Shown piece by piece: positions 1 through 8,430 of a DNA stretch of 64,000 nt (the stretch's first letter is position 1; each line of letters starts with the position of its first letter). A program made the position numbers and the translations under genes. Below the pieces are notes generated by a model, which did no database searches, was not told the origin of the DNA, and saw only the letters and a list, made by a program, of their open reading frames with translations. The stretch is from Caulobacteraceae bacterium. Its GTDB lineage: Bacteria; Pseudomonadota; Alphaproteobacteria; Caulobacterales; Caulobacteraceae. The DNA lies in the NCBI GenBank assembly GCA_030446805.1, contig JAUJMO010000001.1, positions 699,141-763,140 on the forward strand, in the 5' to 3' direction.

Positions 1-96
1 ATCGCGAAAGAAGTTCTCCTCCGAGAGCCACTTCAGCGGCTTGTTCTTGACGCGGGCCACGTCCGATCCGACCCACTCCTTCAAGCTCTTCGCCAT
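1..96 (-). CDS. N-terminus of a protein, possibly phosphatidylserine decarboxylase-related (partial)
   Basis: Only the first 32 codons are present; the frame runs off the left edge of the window. The ATG at 96 is preceded by a good ribosome site (AGGAGA, about 8 bases upstream). The visible peptide is basic, begins MAKSLKEWVGSDVARV and ends with an NFFRD segment. An FFRD-P-x-RP turn near this position is something I associate with phosphatidylserine decarboxylase-like proteins, but the next residues are outside the window. The presence of a gene is fairly sure; the product name is a guess. Confidence 0.45.
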   Translation of the reverse strand, partial: MAKSLKEWVGSDVARVKNKPLKWLSEENFFRD

Positions 97-497
97 ATCT
101 CGTTCTCCTGGCGCAGCAGCGAGCGTCCGAGCCGCACCTCTGGACGACGTACGCGGGTGAAGTCATCGCCAACTGCCGCTCAGGACGGTGCGATGTAAAA
201 GGACTTCCCCTCTTGGGGGAGGGCTTGGCTCCGGGAAGCCTTCTGGAGGCCAAGTGGTTCCGGGGGACATCGGCCAGCGTCGCTCCGCCGCTCCGGGCAT
301 CTCCCCGGAGCGGCCCGGCTCGCAGCACCCGCCCGAAGAGCTGGGTCCCTCGACGAGGTCGGCCAGGGAGTCTTGGCTGAGCGGCAGGTGACTTCGTCCG
401 CCTTGGCGATCAGCCGCTGTTCCACCCTGTGGCGAGCACGACAGGCAAGCTCGCGATCCTGCTCAGAAGACGACCGTCTGCTTGCCCCGTTCCCAAC
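97..497. other. Intergenic stretch without a supportable gene
   Basis: Roughly 470 bases separate the partial gene at the left edge from the acyltransferase-like gene ending at 567. Open frames occur on both strands but have no recognisable motif, no good ribosome site and arginine/serine-rich composition typical of non-coding GC-rich DNA. The only structured element seen is the palindrome at 498-520, annotated separately. Confidence 0.5.
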
Positions 498-520
498 GTC
501 CGCTTCTGGCGCAAAGCGGA
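498..520. repeat. Short palindromic repeat, copy 1
   Basis: GTCCGCTT-C-TGGCGC-AAAGCGGA forms an imperfect hairpin whose arms read GTCCGCTT and AAAGCGGA. It is nearly identical to the copy at 1820-1843, and the two copies bracket the acyltransferase-like membrane protein gene. Short palindromes of this kind are dispersed intergenic repeats in many alphaproteobacteria. Function is unknown. Confidence 0.6.
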
Positions 521-566
521 GGCCCAGCCCGCTCCTCATGTCTGACGACAGCCCCGGGCGTTCGGT

Positions 567-1754
567 TCAGAAGTAGCTGAGCCACCAATCGCGACGGCGG
601 CGCTTCAGGCCTGCGAACCACCGGCACGGTGGATAGAGGAGCGCTAGCACGAGCAGCCAGACGCCGTAGGTCACGAGCAGCGACACGCCAAAGCCCTGCA
701 GCCCCTGCGCACCGCGGAAAAGGTCGGCCACGCCCCACACGGGATAGCCCTGAGCGAGGCTGAGCGTGGCCGAGAGGCCGTGCGCCAGGAACACGTGCAG
801 CACATAGAAGAAGAAGGGGACGGCGCCGAAGGTGATCCAAGGCTCCGCCGTACGGGCCCTCAAACGATCCAGCAGGGGCAGCAACAGCAGGGCGGGACCG
901 AGCGTCATGCAGAGGAACTGCAGCGACGGCGGGTACTTGGTGGTCGCCAGGAAATCCATGGCGGTCCGGGGAAAGGTGGGTTGGACCTCCCAGGTGTTCG
1001 CATCGCCGTAACCGTCGAGCAAACGGAGGACCACGAACAACGCCAACGTGCCTGCGCCGAGCGCGTAGAGCGTTCGGCGGCGCGCGGGCGGATCGAGGCG
1101 GAAGATGGCGCCAAGGCCGTATCCCAGCGCCATGACCCCGACCCAGGCGATCAGCGGATAGGCGAAGAAGCCGGCCAGACGGCCGCCGACGAGGATCGGA
1201 CCGCTCTCGTGCAGCGCGCTCCATAGGGGCGCCGCGCGCCCGAACTGATCAGGCTGGACGGGATCAAGCAGGTTGTGTCCGGCGACGATCACGAGGCCGA
1301 TCGCCAGGACGGCTGGCGTGGGCAGCCAAACCAGCGCCGCCAAGACCACCATGCTCCATCCGATCGCCCAGATGACCTGGAGGAACAGGAAGTCGAGGCT
1401 GAAATTCCAGGCGAAGCCGACAAGCGTAAGCTCAAGGAACACGAGCCAGAGACCGCGAGTCAGCAGCCGCCGCGAGAGCTGTGGCCGGGAGTGGCCTTGC
1501 GTCCTCTTCAGATGGACGGAAACGCCGGACAGGAACACGAACACCGGGGCGCAGAAGTGCGTCACCCAGCGGGTCGCGAACAGCACCGCATAGCTTTGCT
1601 CGAAATCCAGCGGATCGAACTGCAGGGCCCGAACGTGAAAGAAGTCGCGCACGTGATCTAGCGCCATGAGCGCGATCACCAGACCCCTTAGGATGTCCAC
1701 GGAAGCGATCCGGTCTGAGGACGACCCCGGCCGATCCTGCGCTCCTTGGGGCAT
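567..1754 (-). CDS. DUF1624 / heparan-alpha-glucosaminide N-acetyltransferase-like membrane protein
   Basis: A 395-residue polytopic membrane protein. Near the N-terminus it has RIASVDILRGLVIALMALDH, the signature of the DUF1624/HGSNAT catalytic family, in which a conserved histidine-containing first membrane helix takes part in transmembrane acyl transfer. About ten hydrophobic helices follow, with a basic C-terminus (KRRRRDWW). The frame stays open to a TTG at 1790, but the ATG at 1754 is the first ATG and leaves a short, sensible tail before the family motif; neither start has a strong Shine-Dalgarno. It stands alone between two copies of a palindrome. The substrate cannot be told from sequence; transfer of acyl groups onto a cell-surface sugar is the usual inference. 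Confidence 0.75.
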   Translation of the reverse strand: MPQGAQDRPGSSSDRIASVDILRGLVIALMALDHVRDFFHVRALQFDPLDFEQSYAVLFATRWVTHFCAPVFVFLSGVSVHLKRTQGHSRPQLSRRLLTRGLWLVFLELTLVGFAWNFSLDFLFLQVIWAIGWSMVVLAALVWLPTPAVLAIGLVIVAGHNLLDPVQPDQFGRAAPLWSALHESGPILVGGRLAGFFAYPLIAWVGVMALGYGLGAIFRLDPPARRRTLYALGAGTLALFVVLRLLDGYGDANTWEVQPTFPRTAMDFLATTKYPPSLQFLCMTLGPALLLLPLLDRLRARTAEPWITFGAVPFFFYVLHVFLAHGLSATLSLAQGYPVWGVADLFRGAQGLQGFGVSLLVTYGVWLLVLALLYPPCRWFAGLKRRRRDWWLSYF

Positions 1755-2074
1755 GTCCGGACCATGGCATTGCAGCGCGGCGCCTCGCAACTGGGCGTCC
1801 GGCGCGTGTGGCGGGCGAGGTCCGCTTTTGGCGCAAAGCGGACGCGAGACGTCGCGCCATATTCAAGCAAGTTTCGCGATCTGTTCCGATAGAGGGGCCG
1901 TTTCCCGACATTCGTGTTAGAATCGCCGGAAAGGCGAGAAGCCGCACCTGCTCGCCCCAGTTGGCGTGCGCCCAATCAGCGTTCGGCGAAGCTTGTTAAG
2001 CGCTGGAACGTCCTGCCAGGGAACTCCGAAGAGTCGGATCACTCGCCATGGGCCTGGCCTCCCTCGCCCGCTCG
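1755..2074. other. Intergenic stretch without a supportable gene
   Basis: About 320 bases between the acyltransferase-like gene start and the end of the S9 peptidase gene. Apart from the palindrome at 1820-1843 I see no coding signature, tRNA or clear terminator on either strand. Confidence 0.5.
1820..1843. repeat. Short palindromic repeat, copy 2
   Basis: GTCCGCTTT-TGGCGC-AAAGCGGAC has a perfect 9-bp stem with a 6-base loop. The copy at 498-520 is the same sequence with small changes. The pair flanks one gene, so this is a REP-like dispersed element rather than a dedicated terminator. Confidence 0.65.
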
Positions 2075-4003
2075 TCACGCGCTTGCGGCTGGCGCCTTCA
2101 GCCGCTGATCGAAGAACCGGACGATCTCCACCGTCGCGCGGATGCGGTTCGGGATCTTCCGCCAGCCGTGGCCTTCGTCGGGGAATAGCACGTACTCGAC
2201 CGGGACGCGCCGCTGCTTCAGGCTGTCGACGACCTGCTCCGCCTCCACGACGGGCACGTTGGTGTCGTTAGCCCCGTGCAGCACCAGAAGCGGGGTCTTG
2301 ATGCGGTCCACCCTGTGGATGGGCGACAGTCGTTTCAGCATCTCCGCCTCGCGGTCGGGGTCGCCGTATTCGACCTTGGAGATGGCCGCCATCCAGGGCT
2401 GTGTCTGTTTGAAGAAGGTGTCGAAATTGACGACCCCGTAGAGATTGGCGCCCGCGGCGAACATGTCAGGCCATTCGGTGACGCCGGCCATCACCATATA
2501 GCCCCCGTACGACCCCCCCATGATCCCCAGGCGACGCGGGTCGGCGACCCCGGTGCGCACCAGGTGGTCGACCGTCGACTTGATGTCGCGAACCCCGTTT
2601 TCGCGCAGGGCGCCGTTGTCCAGGTTGACGAAGCGTTTACCGAAACCCGACGAGCCGCGGACGTTCGGGGCGAACACGCTGATCCCCCGCGCCACGAGCG
2701 CCTGATAGGTGCTGTTGAACCCTGGCCGCTCCTGCCCCTCGGGCCCGCCGTGGAAGCTGAACACCGTCGGCCCTGGGCCGCGGACACCCTTGGCGCGATA
2801 AAGCCAGCCGGACAGCTCCAGTCCGTCGTGAGCGCGGTAGGTCACCAGCTCCGGCACGACCAGCGTGGCCAGGTCCACCCCGGGGTGCGGGCTGCGGGTG
2901 ATCTGGGTGAAGCGGCGGTTGGAGAGTTCCAGGACATGGATGTCCGAGGGCCGGTTGGCGCCGCTCGCGCTCAACACCAGCCGTCCGCCGCCCTTTTGGA
3001 AGTCCAGCCCGCCCACGATATCACCGGGAAGACGGGGACCCGGCGTTAGTCGGCCCGTGCGCACGTCGTACAGCTGGAGCTCGTTTCGGCCCGCGACGTT
3101 CCAGACCAGGGCGGCTTGAGTTCCCTGCTCGTTGAGCACGCCGGTTTCGGCTTCGGCGTCGTCGCGCGCCGCGAAGAGCTCGATCGGGCCGGGCCGCCCG
3201 TCGGCGGCGATCCGGATCATCCCGAAGGCGGTTCGGTCGCGGTCCTTGTTGGAGGTCACGAATATGGTGCGGCCGTCGGGCGTGAACTCGCCCCAGCCGA
3301 ACTGTCCCGGGCCTGCGTGCGCGGTGAGCAGCCGCTCGGAACCGTTGCCCAGATCGACGAGGTAGAGATTGTTGTCCCCCCGCGAGACGACGCGGGTCAG
3401 AGTCGCGTAACGGCCGTCGCGGCTGACGTCCGGCAGCCCTCCCCGCCCGCGATGCTCCGCCACCATTCGCGCCTGACCGCCGCTCGGGTCGACCAGATAG
3501 GAGTCCGTGGAGGCCGGATTGCGCTTGTTCGACGACAGCACCACGAAGCGACCATCATGCGTCCAGCCGTCGAGGAAGTTGTTCTCCGTGCCGCCCTCCG
3601 TGAGGCGGCGCAGCGCCGTTCCATCCGGTCGCACGACATGGATCTGCTCGTTCAGCCCGCCGCCGGGCGCGACGCTAAGCGCGATCAGCTCGTCGCGAGG
3701 GGACCAGACGGCGCCCGTCACCGGATCGTCAAAAGCGGTGACCATGGTCGGGTACCCGCCGGTGCTCGGCGCCGTCCACACCTGGGGGACGCCGCTGATG
3801 TTGGTGATGAAGGCGATCCGGGTTCCATCGGGAGAGAAGCTGGGCGAGCCGGCCGAGCCCACGCGGGCCATGGCGATGACCAGGCGCTCGACATCATCCT
3901 GGGCCAATGCGCGTGGAGCGGTCGCCGCGAGGGCCGCGGCCGAGATGCCGGAGCCGAGCAGCCGCCGCCGCGTAACCATGCTCAGCGTCAGGTAGCTCGT
4001 CAT
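2075..4003 (-). CDS. S9 family prolyl oligopeptidase-type peptidase with Tat signal
   Basis: A 642-residue predicted periplasmic serine peptidase of the prolyl oligopeptidase/acylaminoacyl-peptidase family. The N-terminus carries a twin-arginine signal (TRRRLLGSG followed by an alanine-rich stretch ending ALAQ). The middle is a WD40-like beta-propeller with repeated SFSPDGTRIAF-type blades. The C-terminal third is the alpha/beta hydrolase domain, with nucleophile GGSYGGYM near residue 497, an Asp in HGANDTNVP and a His in DEGHGW. The ATG at 4003 is chosen because GAGGGG lies about 8 bases upstream; the longer frame starts only at a TTG. Likely role: cleavage of short exported peptides or acylated amino acids. 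Such enzymes often accompany TonB-receptor nutrient uptake in this group, but no partner adjoins it here. Confidence 0.88.
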   Translation of the reverse strand: MTSYLTLSMVTRRRLLGSGISAAALAATAPRALAQDDVERLVIAMARVGSAGSPSFSPDGTRIAFITNISGVPQVWTAPSTGGYPTMVTAFDDPVTGAVWSPRDELIALSVAPGGGLNEQIHVVRPDGTALRRLTEGGTENNFLDGWTHDGRFVVLSSNKRNPASTDSYLVDPSGGQARMVAEHRGRGGLPDVSRDGRYATLTRVVSRGDNNLYLVDLGNGSERLLTAHAGPGQFGWGEFTPDGRTIFVTSNKDRDRTAFGMIRIAADGRPGPIELFAARDDAEAETGVLNEQGTQAALVWNVAGRNELQLYDVRTGRLTPGPRLPGDIVGGLDFQKGGGRLVLSASGANRPSDIHVLELSNRRFTQITRSPHPGVDLATLVVPELVTYRAHDGLELSGWLYRAKGVRGPGPTVFSFHGGPEGQERPGFNSTYQALVARGISVFAPNVRGSSGFGKRFVNLDNGALRENGVRDIKSTVDHLVRTGVADPRRLGIMGGSYGGYMVMAGVTEWPDMFAAGANLYGVVNFDTFFKQTQPWMAAISKVEYGDPDREAEMLKRLSPIHRVDRIKTPLLVLHGANDTNVPVVEAEQVVDSLKQRRVPVEYVLFPDEGHGWRKIPNRIRATVEIVRFFDQRLKAPAASA

Positions 4004-4062
4004 CGCCTTGCCCCTCACCGGAACCAAGGGGAAGCCCAGGCCGACCGCCGCGTCAACTATGG

Positions 4063-5307
4063 TCAGGCTCCCTGCTTCTCACCCGTCGCCTTTTCGACGG
4101 CCAAGCCGGCGGTGAACCCGTGAACGATCGTGGAGACCAGGATGGTGAAGGCGATGATGGCCCAGAGCTGGGCTTCATTGGTCAAATCCAAATGGCTGCC
4201 CGCATAAGCTAGGTAATAGATCGACCCCACGCCGCGCACGCCGTAGGCGGCGACCACCAGTCGTGTGCGTCCCCTCAGAATAGTGCCGTGAAGGCAGGCC
4301 CACGCGACCGCCGGGCGGATCAGGAAGATGAGGCCCAGGGCTATGATCACCGCGGGCGCATCAAGCTCGGCCAGGAGTGCGGGAAGCGCCGCGCCCACCC
4401 CGATCAGCAGCATGGCCGTTAAGGCGTGCTCGAGGCTTTCGGAAAAGTCGTGCAGCCGTGCATGGAAGGCATGCTCCGATTCGACTCGGCGGAGCGTCAG
4501 CCCCGCAACAAAGGCTGCGATGAAGCCGTAGCCCTCCAACAGTTCGGTTCCCCCGTAAGCGATCAGGACCCCCGCCAGTGCGATCACGCCTGACTGAGTC
4601 TCGGCCAGAACGTTCTTGCGGGGATAGGCGAACAGGACCTTTCCCAGCACCCACCCGATCGCCACGCCGCCGGCGGCGCCCACGACCACACGGTAGAGGG
4701 CGTCTCGCCAGAGCCACTCCCCAAGCAGCGACGGGGTCACCGCCCCCGCTGCCGCGGCGACGGCCAAGCCCAGGTACACAAAGGGGAACGCGAGCCCGTC
4801 GTTCAGGCCGGCTTCCGTGGTCAAGGTGAAGCGCACCGGGTGTTCGCCGCCTTCCGTCGGGGGGCCGACCTGAACATCGCTGGCGAGCACCGGATCGGTC
4901 GGAGCCAGGACGGCCCCGAGCAGCAAGGCGCCGCCGAGTGTCATTCCGGCGAGCTGCGAACCCAGCACTGCGACCGCGAGGATGGTCAGCGGCATGGCGA
5001 GAAGCAGGAGGCGCCATGTCGGCGCCCAGCGACGACGGTTGGTGAGGCGGTCGATGCGCAGACCGACGCCGAAGAGACCGATGATGACGCAGAGTTCGCT
5101 GACCACCTCCCAAGGTCTGGGGCTGGTGATCGGACTGATCGCCTCAGGCATTCCGGGCAGCCACCCGAAGATGACGAAGCCGAGCCCGATCAGCAGAGCC
5201 GAGGCGGCGGGCTCACGTCCTGAGATGAAGCGAGGCAGCCAATAGGCCAGAACAATGGCCAGACCGAGCGCCGCAAGCAGAACATGGTAAACCGAAAAAT
5301 CGTACAT
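4063..5307 (-). CDS. Cation:proton antiporter (CPA1/NhaP type)
   Basis: A 414-residue integral membrane protein with about 12 hydrophobic segments. It contains APTDPVLASD, the family's Asp-containing ion-binding motif, followed later by GLNDGLAFPFVY, another conserved half-helix of CPA1 exchangers. The family exchanges Na+, K+ or Li+ for protons across the inner membrane. The gene ends about 60 bases before the S9 peptidase start on the same strand, so joint transcription is possible. It lacks the long cytoplasmic C-terminal regulatory domain of some NhaP proteins. Ion specificity cannot be read from sequence. Confidence 0.85.
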   Translation of the reverse strand: MYDFSVYHVLLAALGLAIVLAYWLPRFISGREPAASALLIGLGFVIFGWLPGMPEAISPITSPRPWEVVSELCVIIGLFGVGLRIDRLTNRRRWAPTWRLLLLAMPLTILAVAVLGSQLAGMTLGGALLLGAVLAPTDPVLASDVQVGPPTEGGEHPVRFTLTTEAGLNDGLAFPFVYLGLAVAAAAGAVTPSLLGEWLWRDALYRVVVGAAGGVAIGWVLGKVLFAYPRKNVLAETQSGVIALAGVLIAYGGTELLEGYGFIAAFVAGLTLRRVESEHAFHARLHDFSESLEHALTAMLLIGVGAALPALLAELDAPAVIIALGLIFLIRPAVAWACLHGTILRGRTRLVVAAYGVRGVGSIYYLAYAGSHLDLTNEAQLWAIIAFTILVSTIVHGFTAGLAVEKATGEKQGA

Positions 5308-5603
5308 GGAGCCTCTGGTTGAGACGAAACCACAGAAGGATGGGCTCGTCCGTCATGCTGCAACTCAGTCAGGGCTAAGCGCGCCTAAGCGGAGATGGCC
5401 CAAAAGCACAGCCGCGACGAGCGCGAGGACGACCCGGGTCCTGGCGCACGAGGGGTGCGCTCGTTGACGAAGTCGGGATCCTGCGATCGCCCTCCCGCTC
5501 TTATCGGCTCGGGTACTAGGTTCTGCCGACGAAGTGGACTCCCAAATCGCCTGATCGTGGACTCAAGCCTGCTCTTTGGGAGACGGAGCAGACGCCCCCA
5601 TCC

Positions 5604-6950
5604 TTAGAGCATATAGCCGATGTCCGATGCGCCCGTCGGATAAGCGAACATCGTGTCCTTGAGTTGCGCTGTCGTGAGTTTTTGACGAATGGCTAGGCCG
5701 AAGAGGTTGATCACCTCGTCCGCGTGAGGGCCGACAAGGTGCGCGCCGAGGACGCGATCACTGTCGTTCGCCACAAGGACCTTGAAGCCGTAGATCGGCT
5801 CTGCCGCCTGCAGCGCGTTGAACCAGGTGGACGCCCGTTCTGACTTCATCCGGAAGTCTAAGCCCCGCTCACGCGCTTCCGCTTCACCCAGCCCGACGGA
5901 CGCAATCGGCGGGACGGTGAAGGCTACGCTGGGGACCCCCAAGTAGTTTGGCCTGTGCTGTGCGCCTTCGAGCAGATTGCGGGCCACCACTTTGGCGTCG
6001 TGACTGGACACAGGGGTAAGGGGCGGACCCATGAGGGCGGCGTCGCCCGCTGCGTGAACGGCCGGGTTGGACACGCTCTGAAGGTGCGGGTGCAGAACGA
6101 GGCGCCCGTCCACATGGGCTATACCGGCGGCTTCCAGATCGAGGCCCTGAAGGGCTGGCCGTCGCCCCGCGGCATGGGCGACCATGTCCGCGTTGAAGGT
6201 GGCAGGCTGACCGCCGCTCCTGGCATGTGCGGTGAACCCGTCCGCGCTTTTCTCGACGGCGGTCGCCTCGGTTCCTAGCCGGACGTCTACGCCGATCTCG
6301 ATGAAACGCTCCATCAGCCACCCAACCAAGTCCGGGTCGAACTGCGGCAGGAGACGTGGGCCACGCTGAAGGATGGTGACCTGAGCGCCCGCTCTTGCAG
6401 CAAGATGGGCGTACTCGGCCGCGATGTACCCGCCGCCTATGAGGACGATGCGGAGCGGAAGCTCCTCCAAATCATAAAACTGCTCGTTCGTGAGGAGGTG
6501 CTCCTCGCCTGAGATGCCGAGGCGGATCGGTTCGGCTCCGGCCGCGATCAGGATGTGCTTCGCCTCGAGGGCCTCACCGTCGACGTCCAACGTATTAGGT
6601 CCGGTGAAGCGAGCGGGACCGTGAAAGGCGTCGATCCCGTTCTCGGCGTAGCGCCTCTCGTGTTTGTCCGGGATCGGTCCTGTGAAGGTGTTCTTGAACG
6701 CGACCAGCTCGCGCCAGTTGACCCCGACCTCGCGCTCAACGCCTTTGCCCTGCATCCGGCGGACGCGGTCCAAGACCTCAGCTCCGGCCATGAGCATCTT
6801 CTTGGGGTCACATCCCCGAAGAGCGCACGTGCCGCCATATGGACGGAAGTCGATGATGGCCACCCGCCATCCTGCATTCCGGACCCGTTGAGCGGCGACC
6901 ATGGCGGCCGTTCCGGAACCGATGACCGCGAGGTCATAGAACGAACTCAC
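5604..6950 (-). CDS. Flavoprotein disulfide reductase at the MerA position, with atypical C-terminus
   Basis: A 448-residue FAD/NAD(P) oxidoreductase: an N-terminal GSGTAAMVAAQ FAD loop, redox pair CALRGC in GGTCALRGCDPKK, an NAD(P) Rossmann motif (IGGGYIAAEYAHLAARAG) and a dimerisation domain. It is the last gene of the mer cluster, where mercuric reductase would sit. Two hallmarks are missing: there is no vicinal Cys-Cys near the C-terminus, and the family's His-Pro-Thr...Glu dyad reads AYPTGASD. There is also no N-terminal heavy-metal domain. The GTG at 6950 is preferred because it directly follows the upstream stop (6961-6963) and leaves the FAD loop 8 codons in; longer frames have no family sequence. 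It may reduce Hg(II) with an altered mechanism or reduce another thiol substrate. Confidence 0.82.
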   Translation of the reverse strand: MSSFYDLAVIGSGTAAMVAAQRVRNAGWRVAIIDFRPYGGTCALRGCDPKKMLMAGAEVLDRVRRMQGKGVEREVGVNWRELVAFKNTFTGPIPDKHERRYAENGIDAFHGPARFTGPNTLDVDGEALEAKHILIAAGAEPIRLGISGEEHLLTNEQFYDLEELPLRIVLIGGGYIAAEYAHLAARAGAQVTILQRGPRLLPQFDPDLVGWLMERFIEIGVDVRLGTEATAVEKSADGFTAHARSGGQPATFNADMVAHAAGRRPALQGLDLEAAGIAHVDGRLVLHPHLQSVSNPAVHAAGDAALMGPPLTPVSSHDAKVVARNLLEGAQHRPNYLGVPSVAFTVPPIASVGLGEAEARERGLDFRMKSERASTWFNALQAAEPIYGFKVLVANDSDRVLGAHLVGPHADEVINLFGLAIRQKLTTAQLKDTMFAYPTGASDIGYML

Positions 6951-6960
6951 AACGGAGCGA

Positions 6961-7200
6961 TCATGCAACTGCAGCGACGCTGGGCTTCGAACAACAGCTA
7001 ACCCCGGTCTCCTGGATCGGCGGACAGGGCATGTCGGCGTAGGAGCAGAACACGCAGCAGTCCCCAGCCTTGGGCTTGAGGACTGCGCCACAACCCTTGC
7101 AGTCGTAGAAGTACTGGCACGCATCCGTCGGCATGGTCTCCGTCTGCACGTGAGCGCACTGGGGACACGTCAGCGTCGAGGCGAGGACGATGGAGTTCAT
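6961..7200 (-). CDS. Small Cys-rich mer-associated protein (GDCCVFCSYG-type family)
   Basis: A 79-residue cysteine-rich protein with CPQC near residue 12, a CKGC pair near 34, the strongly characteristic GDCCVFCSYADMPCPP block near 47, and another Cys-Cys near the C-terminus. This small family is named after that block and is found in mercury-resistance operons of alphaproteobacteria; its biochemical role is not established. The ATG overlaps the merP stop by 4 bases, implying translational coupling, and its own stop lies 10 bases before the reductase start. Paired cysteines in this setting suggest metal binding or handing Hg(II) to the reductase; that is inference. Confidence 0.85.
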   Translation of the reverse strand: MNSIVLASTLTCPQCAHVQTETMPTDACQYFYDCKGCGAVLKPKAGDCCVFCSYADMPCPPIQETGVSCCSKPSVAAVA

Positions 7201-7493
7201 CGGCTCGCGTGCCGTGCGAGCTGAGAGGGGAACCCTGCCTTCGTCGTGGCGGCGGTCAGGACCGCGACGCTGGCTTTGGCGTCGTCATAGACGACCGTCG
7301 CCGCGCCCGCCTTGTGCGAGACTTGAACTCGAAGCACGCCAGGCACTCGCGAGAGGCTCTTCTGGACGATGGGGCCGCAGGTGACGCAGCTCATGTTCTT
7401 CACAGAGAGCGTAACGGTGCGTTCGGCCGCGTGAGCGAGAGGCGCGGCGCTGATCGCCATGGCGGCGACCGCAGTTCTGAGGAGCATCTTCAT
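7197..7493 (-). CDS. merP: Periplasmic mercury-binding protein MerP
   Basis: A 98-residue exported heavy-metal-associated protein. A signal peptide (MKMLLRTAVAAMAISAAPLA, then HAAE) precedes a single HMA fold with metal site NMSCVTC, matching the GMTCxxC motif of MerP. In known mer systems MerP binds Hg(II) in the periplasm and passes it to MerT. The ATG at 7493 sits right at the signal peptide; longer frames have no family match. It lies 11 bases after merT and overlaps the next gene by 4 bases, as in one mer transcript. Confidence 0.92.
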   Translation of the reverse strand: MKMLLRTAVAAMAISAAPLAHAAERTVTLSVKNMSCVTCGPIVQKSLSRVPGVLRVQVSHKAGAATVVYDDAKASVAVLTAATTKAGFPSQLARHASR

Positions 7494-7504
7494 GCAACTT
7501 CCTT

Positions 7505-7897
7505 TCAAGCCTGGATGAACAGGGGAGCAAAAACCGGAAAGAGCAGGACCGAGACGATGTTGGCCGCAGCGGCCCAAAGGGCAGCCTTGGTCAGGCCCTG
7601 TGAGGGCTGAGTGGCGCAGACGTCGTCTGGGCCGCAGCTTCGCGGCCGACGATACACCGTCAGGAGCCCGGCTCCGACGCAGAGCAGCCCGAAGACGAGG
7701 AAGATCGGCTGGTACGGGGCCAGCGCCGTCAGGCTGCCGACCCAGGCTCCGCTCACACCGAACACGAACAAGGCGAACGGCAGAACGCAACAGGATGAGG
7801 CCCCCACGGCGGCCAACACCCCACCAAAGGCCAGCCATGCCGGACGGCTTCGCCGGGCAGCATCGGAACCCGGCTGTCTCGACGCTTCAGTGGTCAT
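7505..7897 (-). CDS. merT: Mercuric ion transporter MerT
   Basis: A 130-residue inner-membrane protein with three hydrophobic segments. The first carries the vicinal cysteines of MerT (ASSCCVLP), and a second pair (SCGPDDVC) sits in the cytoplasmic loop before the third helix. Known MerT takes Hg(II) from MerP and delivers it inward to MerA. It is the first gene of the leftward operon, starting about 35 bases downstream of the MerR-type promoter at 7930-7960. Confidence 0.93.
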   Translation of the reverse strand: MTTEASRQPGSDAARRSRPAWLAFGGVLAAVGASSCCVLPFALFVFGVSGAWVGSLTALAPYQPIFLVFGLLCVGAGLLTVYRRPRSCGPDDVCATQPSQGLTKAALWAAAANIVSVLLFPVFAPLFIQA

Positions 7898-7929
7898 TGC
7901 GGGGGGCTCTTCGGCAGCCTAGGACTGAC

Positions 7930-7960
7930 CAGATAGGACCTGTAGCCACTTCAGGTTCAA
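7930..7960 (-). promoter_or_regulatory. MerR-type operator and promoter for the mer operon
   Basis: Read on the minus strand, a TTGAAC -35 element (7955-7960) and a TATCTG -10 element (7930-7935) are 19 bp apart, the over-long spacing typical of MerR-activated promoters. Between them lies the dyad ACCTGAAGTGGCTACAGGT (7938-7956), with 5-bp outer arms. It sits in the gap between divergent merR and merT. MerR is expected to repress here without metal and to untwist the promoter with Hg(II). Confidence 0.8.
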
Positions 7961-7971
7961 GGGGCTGGGCT

Positions 7972-8430
7972 ATGGATCGGACGTTTTTGCCGGACGCCTC
8001 GCCGCGGCTGTCGATTGGCGAGCTATCAAAGCGGACGGGATCCAATCCGGAGACGGTCCGCTACTACGAGCGGATTGGGCTGTTACCAGCGCCAGCCCGG
8101 TCCGAAGGGGGCCACCGAATGTACGGTCTAGGCCACCTGAAGCGGCTCGGCTTCGTCCGTCATGCTCGCGAGCTTGGCTTTTCCGTGGAGGCCGTGCGGG
8201 AGCTGCTGAAACTTGCCGAGCGGGACCAGCCTTGCGATGACGCGCGAGGGATCGCCAGCACGCACCTTGTCGAGGTGCAGGAAAAGATCGCGGCTTTGCG
8301 AACCATGGAGCGCGTCCTGCAGAGCATGGTCGCCCGGTGCCAAACGGAGCACGCGCCGGAATGCCCGCTGATCGAGGCGCTCTTCGAGGAGCACCGGGCT
8401 GGAACGGCTTCGGCTCTCGGCGGGGACTGA
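7972..8430 (+). CDS. merR: Mercury-responsive MerR regulator
   Basis: A 152-residue MerR-family regulator. The winged helix-turn-helix includes the family block NPETVRYYERIGLL, followed by a dimerisation helix and a C-terminal metal loop. The three Hg(II)-ligand cysteines are present (DQPCDD, ARCQTE, ECPLIE) with the spacing of MerR. It is divergent from merTP and next to the operator at 7938-7956, so it should control the leftward operon and itself. The frame extends upstream to 7600, but that part crosses merT antisense; the ATG at 7972 fits the family length. Confidence 0.93.
   Translation: MDRTFLPDASPRLSIGELSKRTGSNPETVRYYERIGLLPAPARSEGGHRMYGLGHLKRLGFVRHARELGFSVEAVRELLKLAERDQPCDDARGIASTHLVEVQEKIAALRTMERVLQSMVARCQTEHAPECPLIEALFEEHRAGTASALGGD

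Noticed and set aside
5539..5582. Inverted repeat CTCCCAAA...TTTGGGAG with a 28-base spacer
   Set aside because: The arms are only 8 bp with a long loop, and there is no adjacent promoter or T-run; chance is likely.
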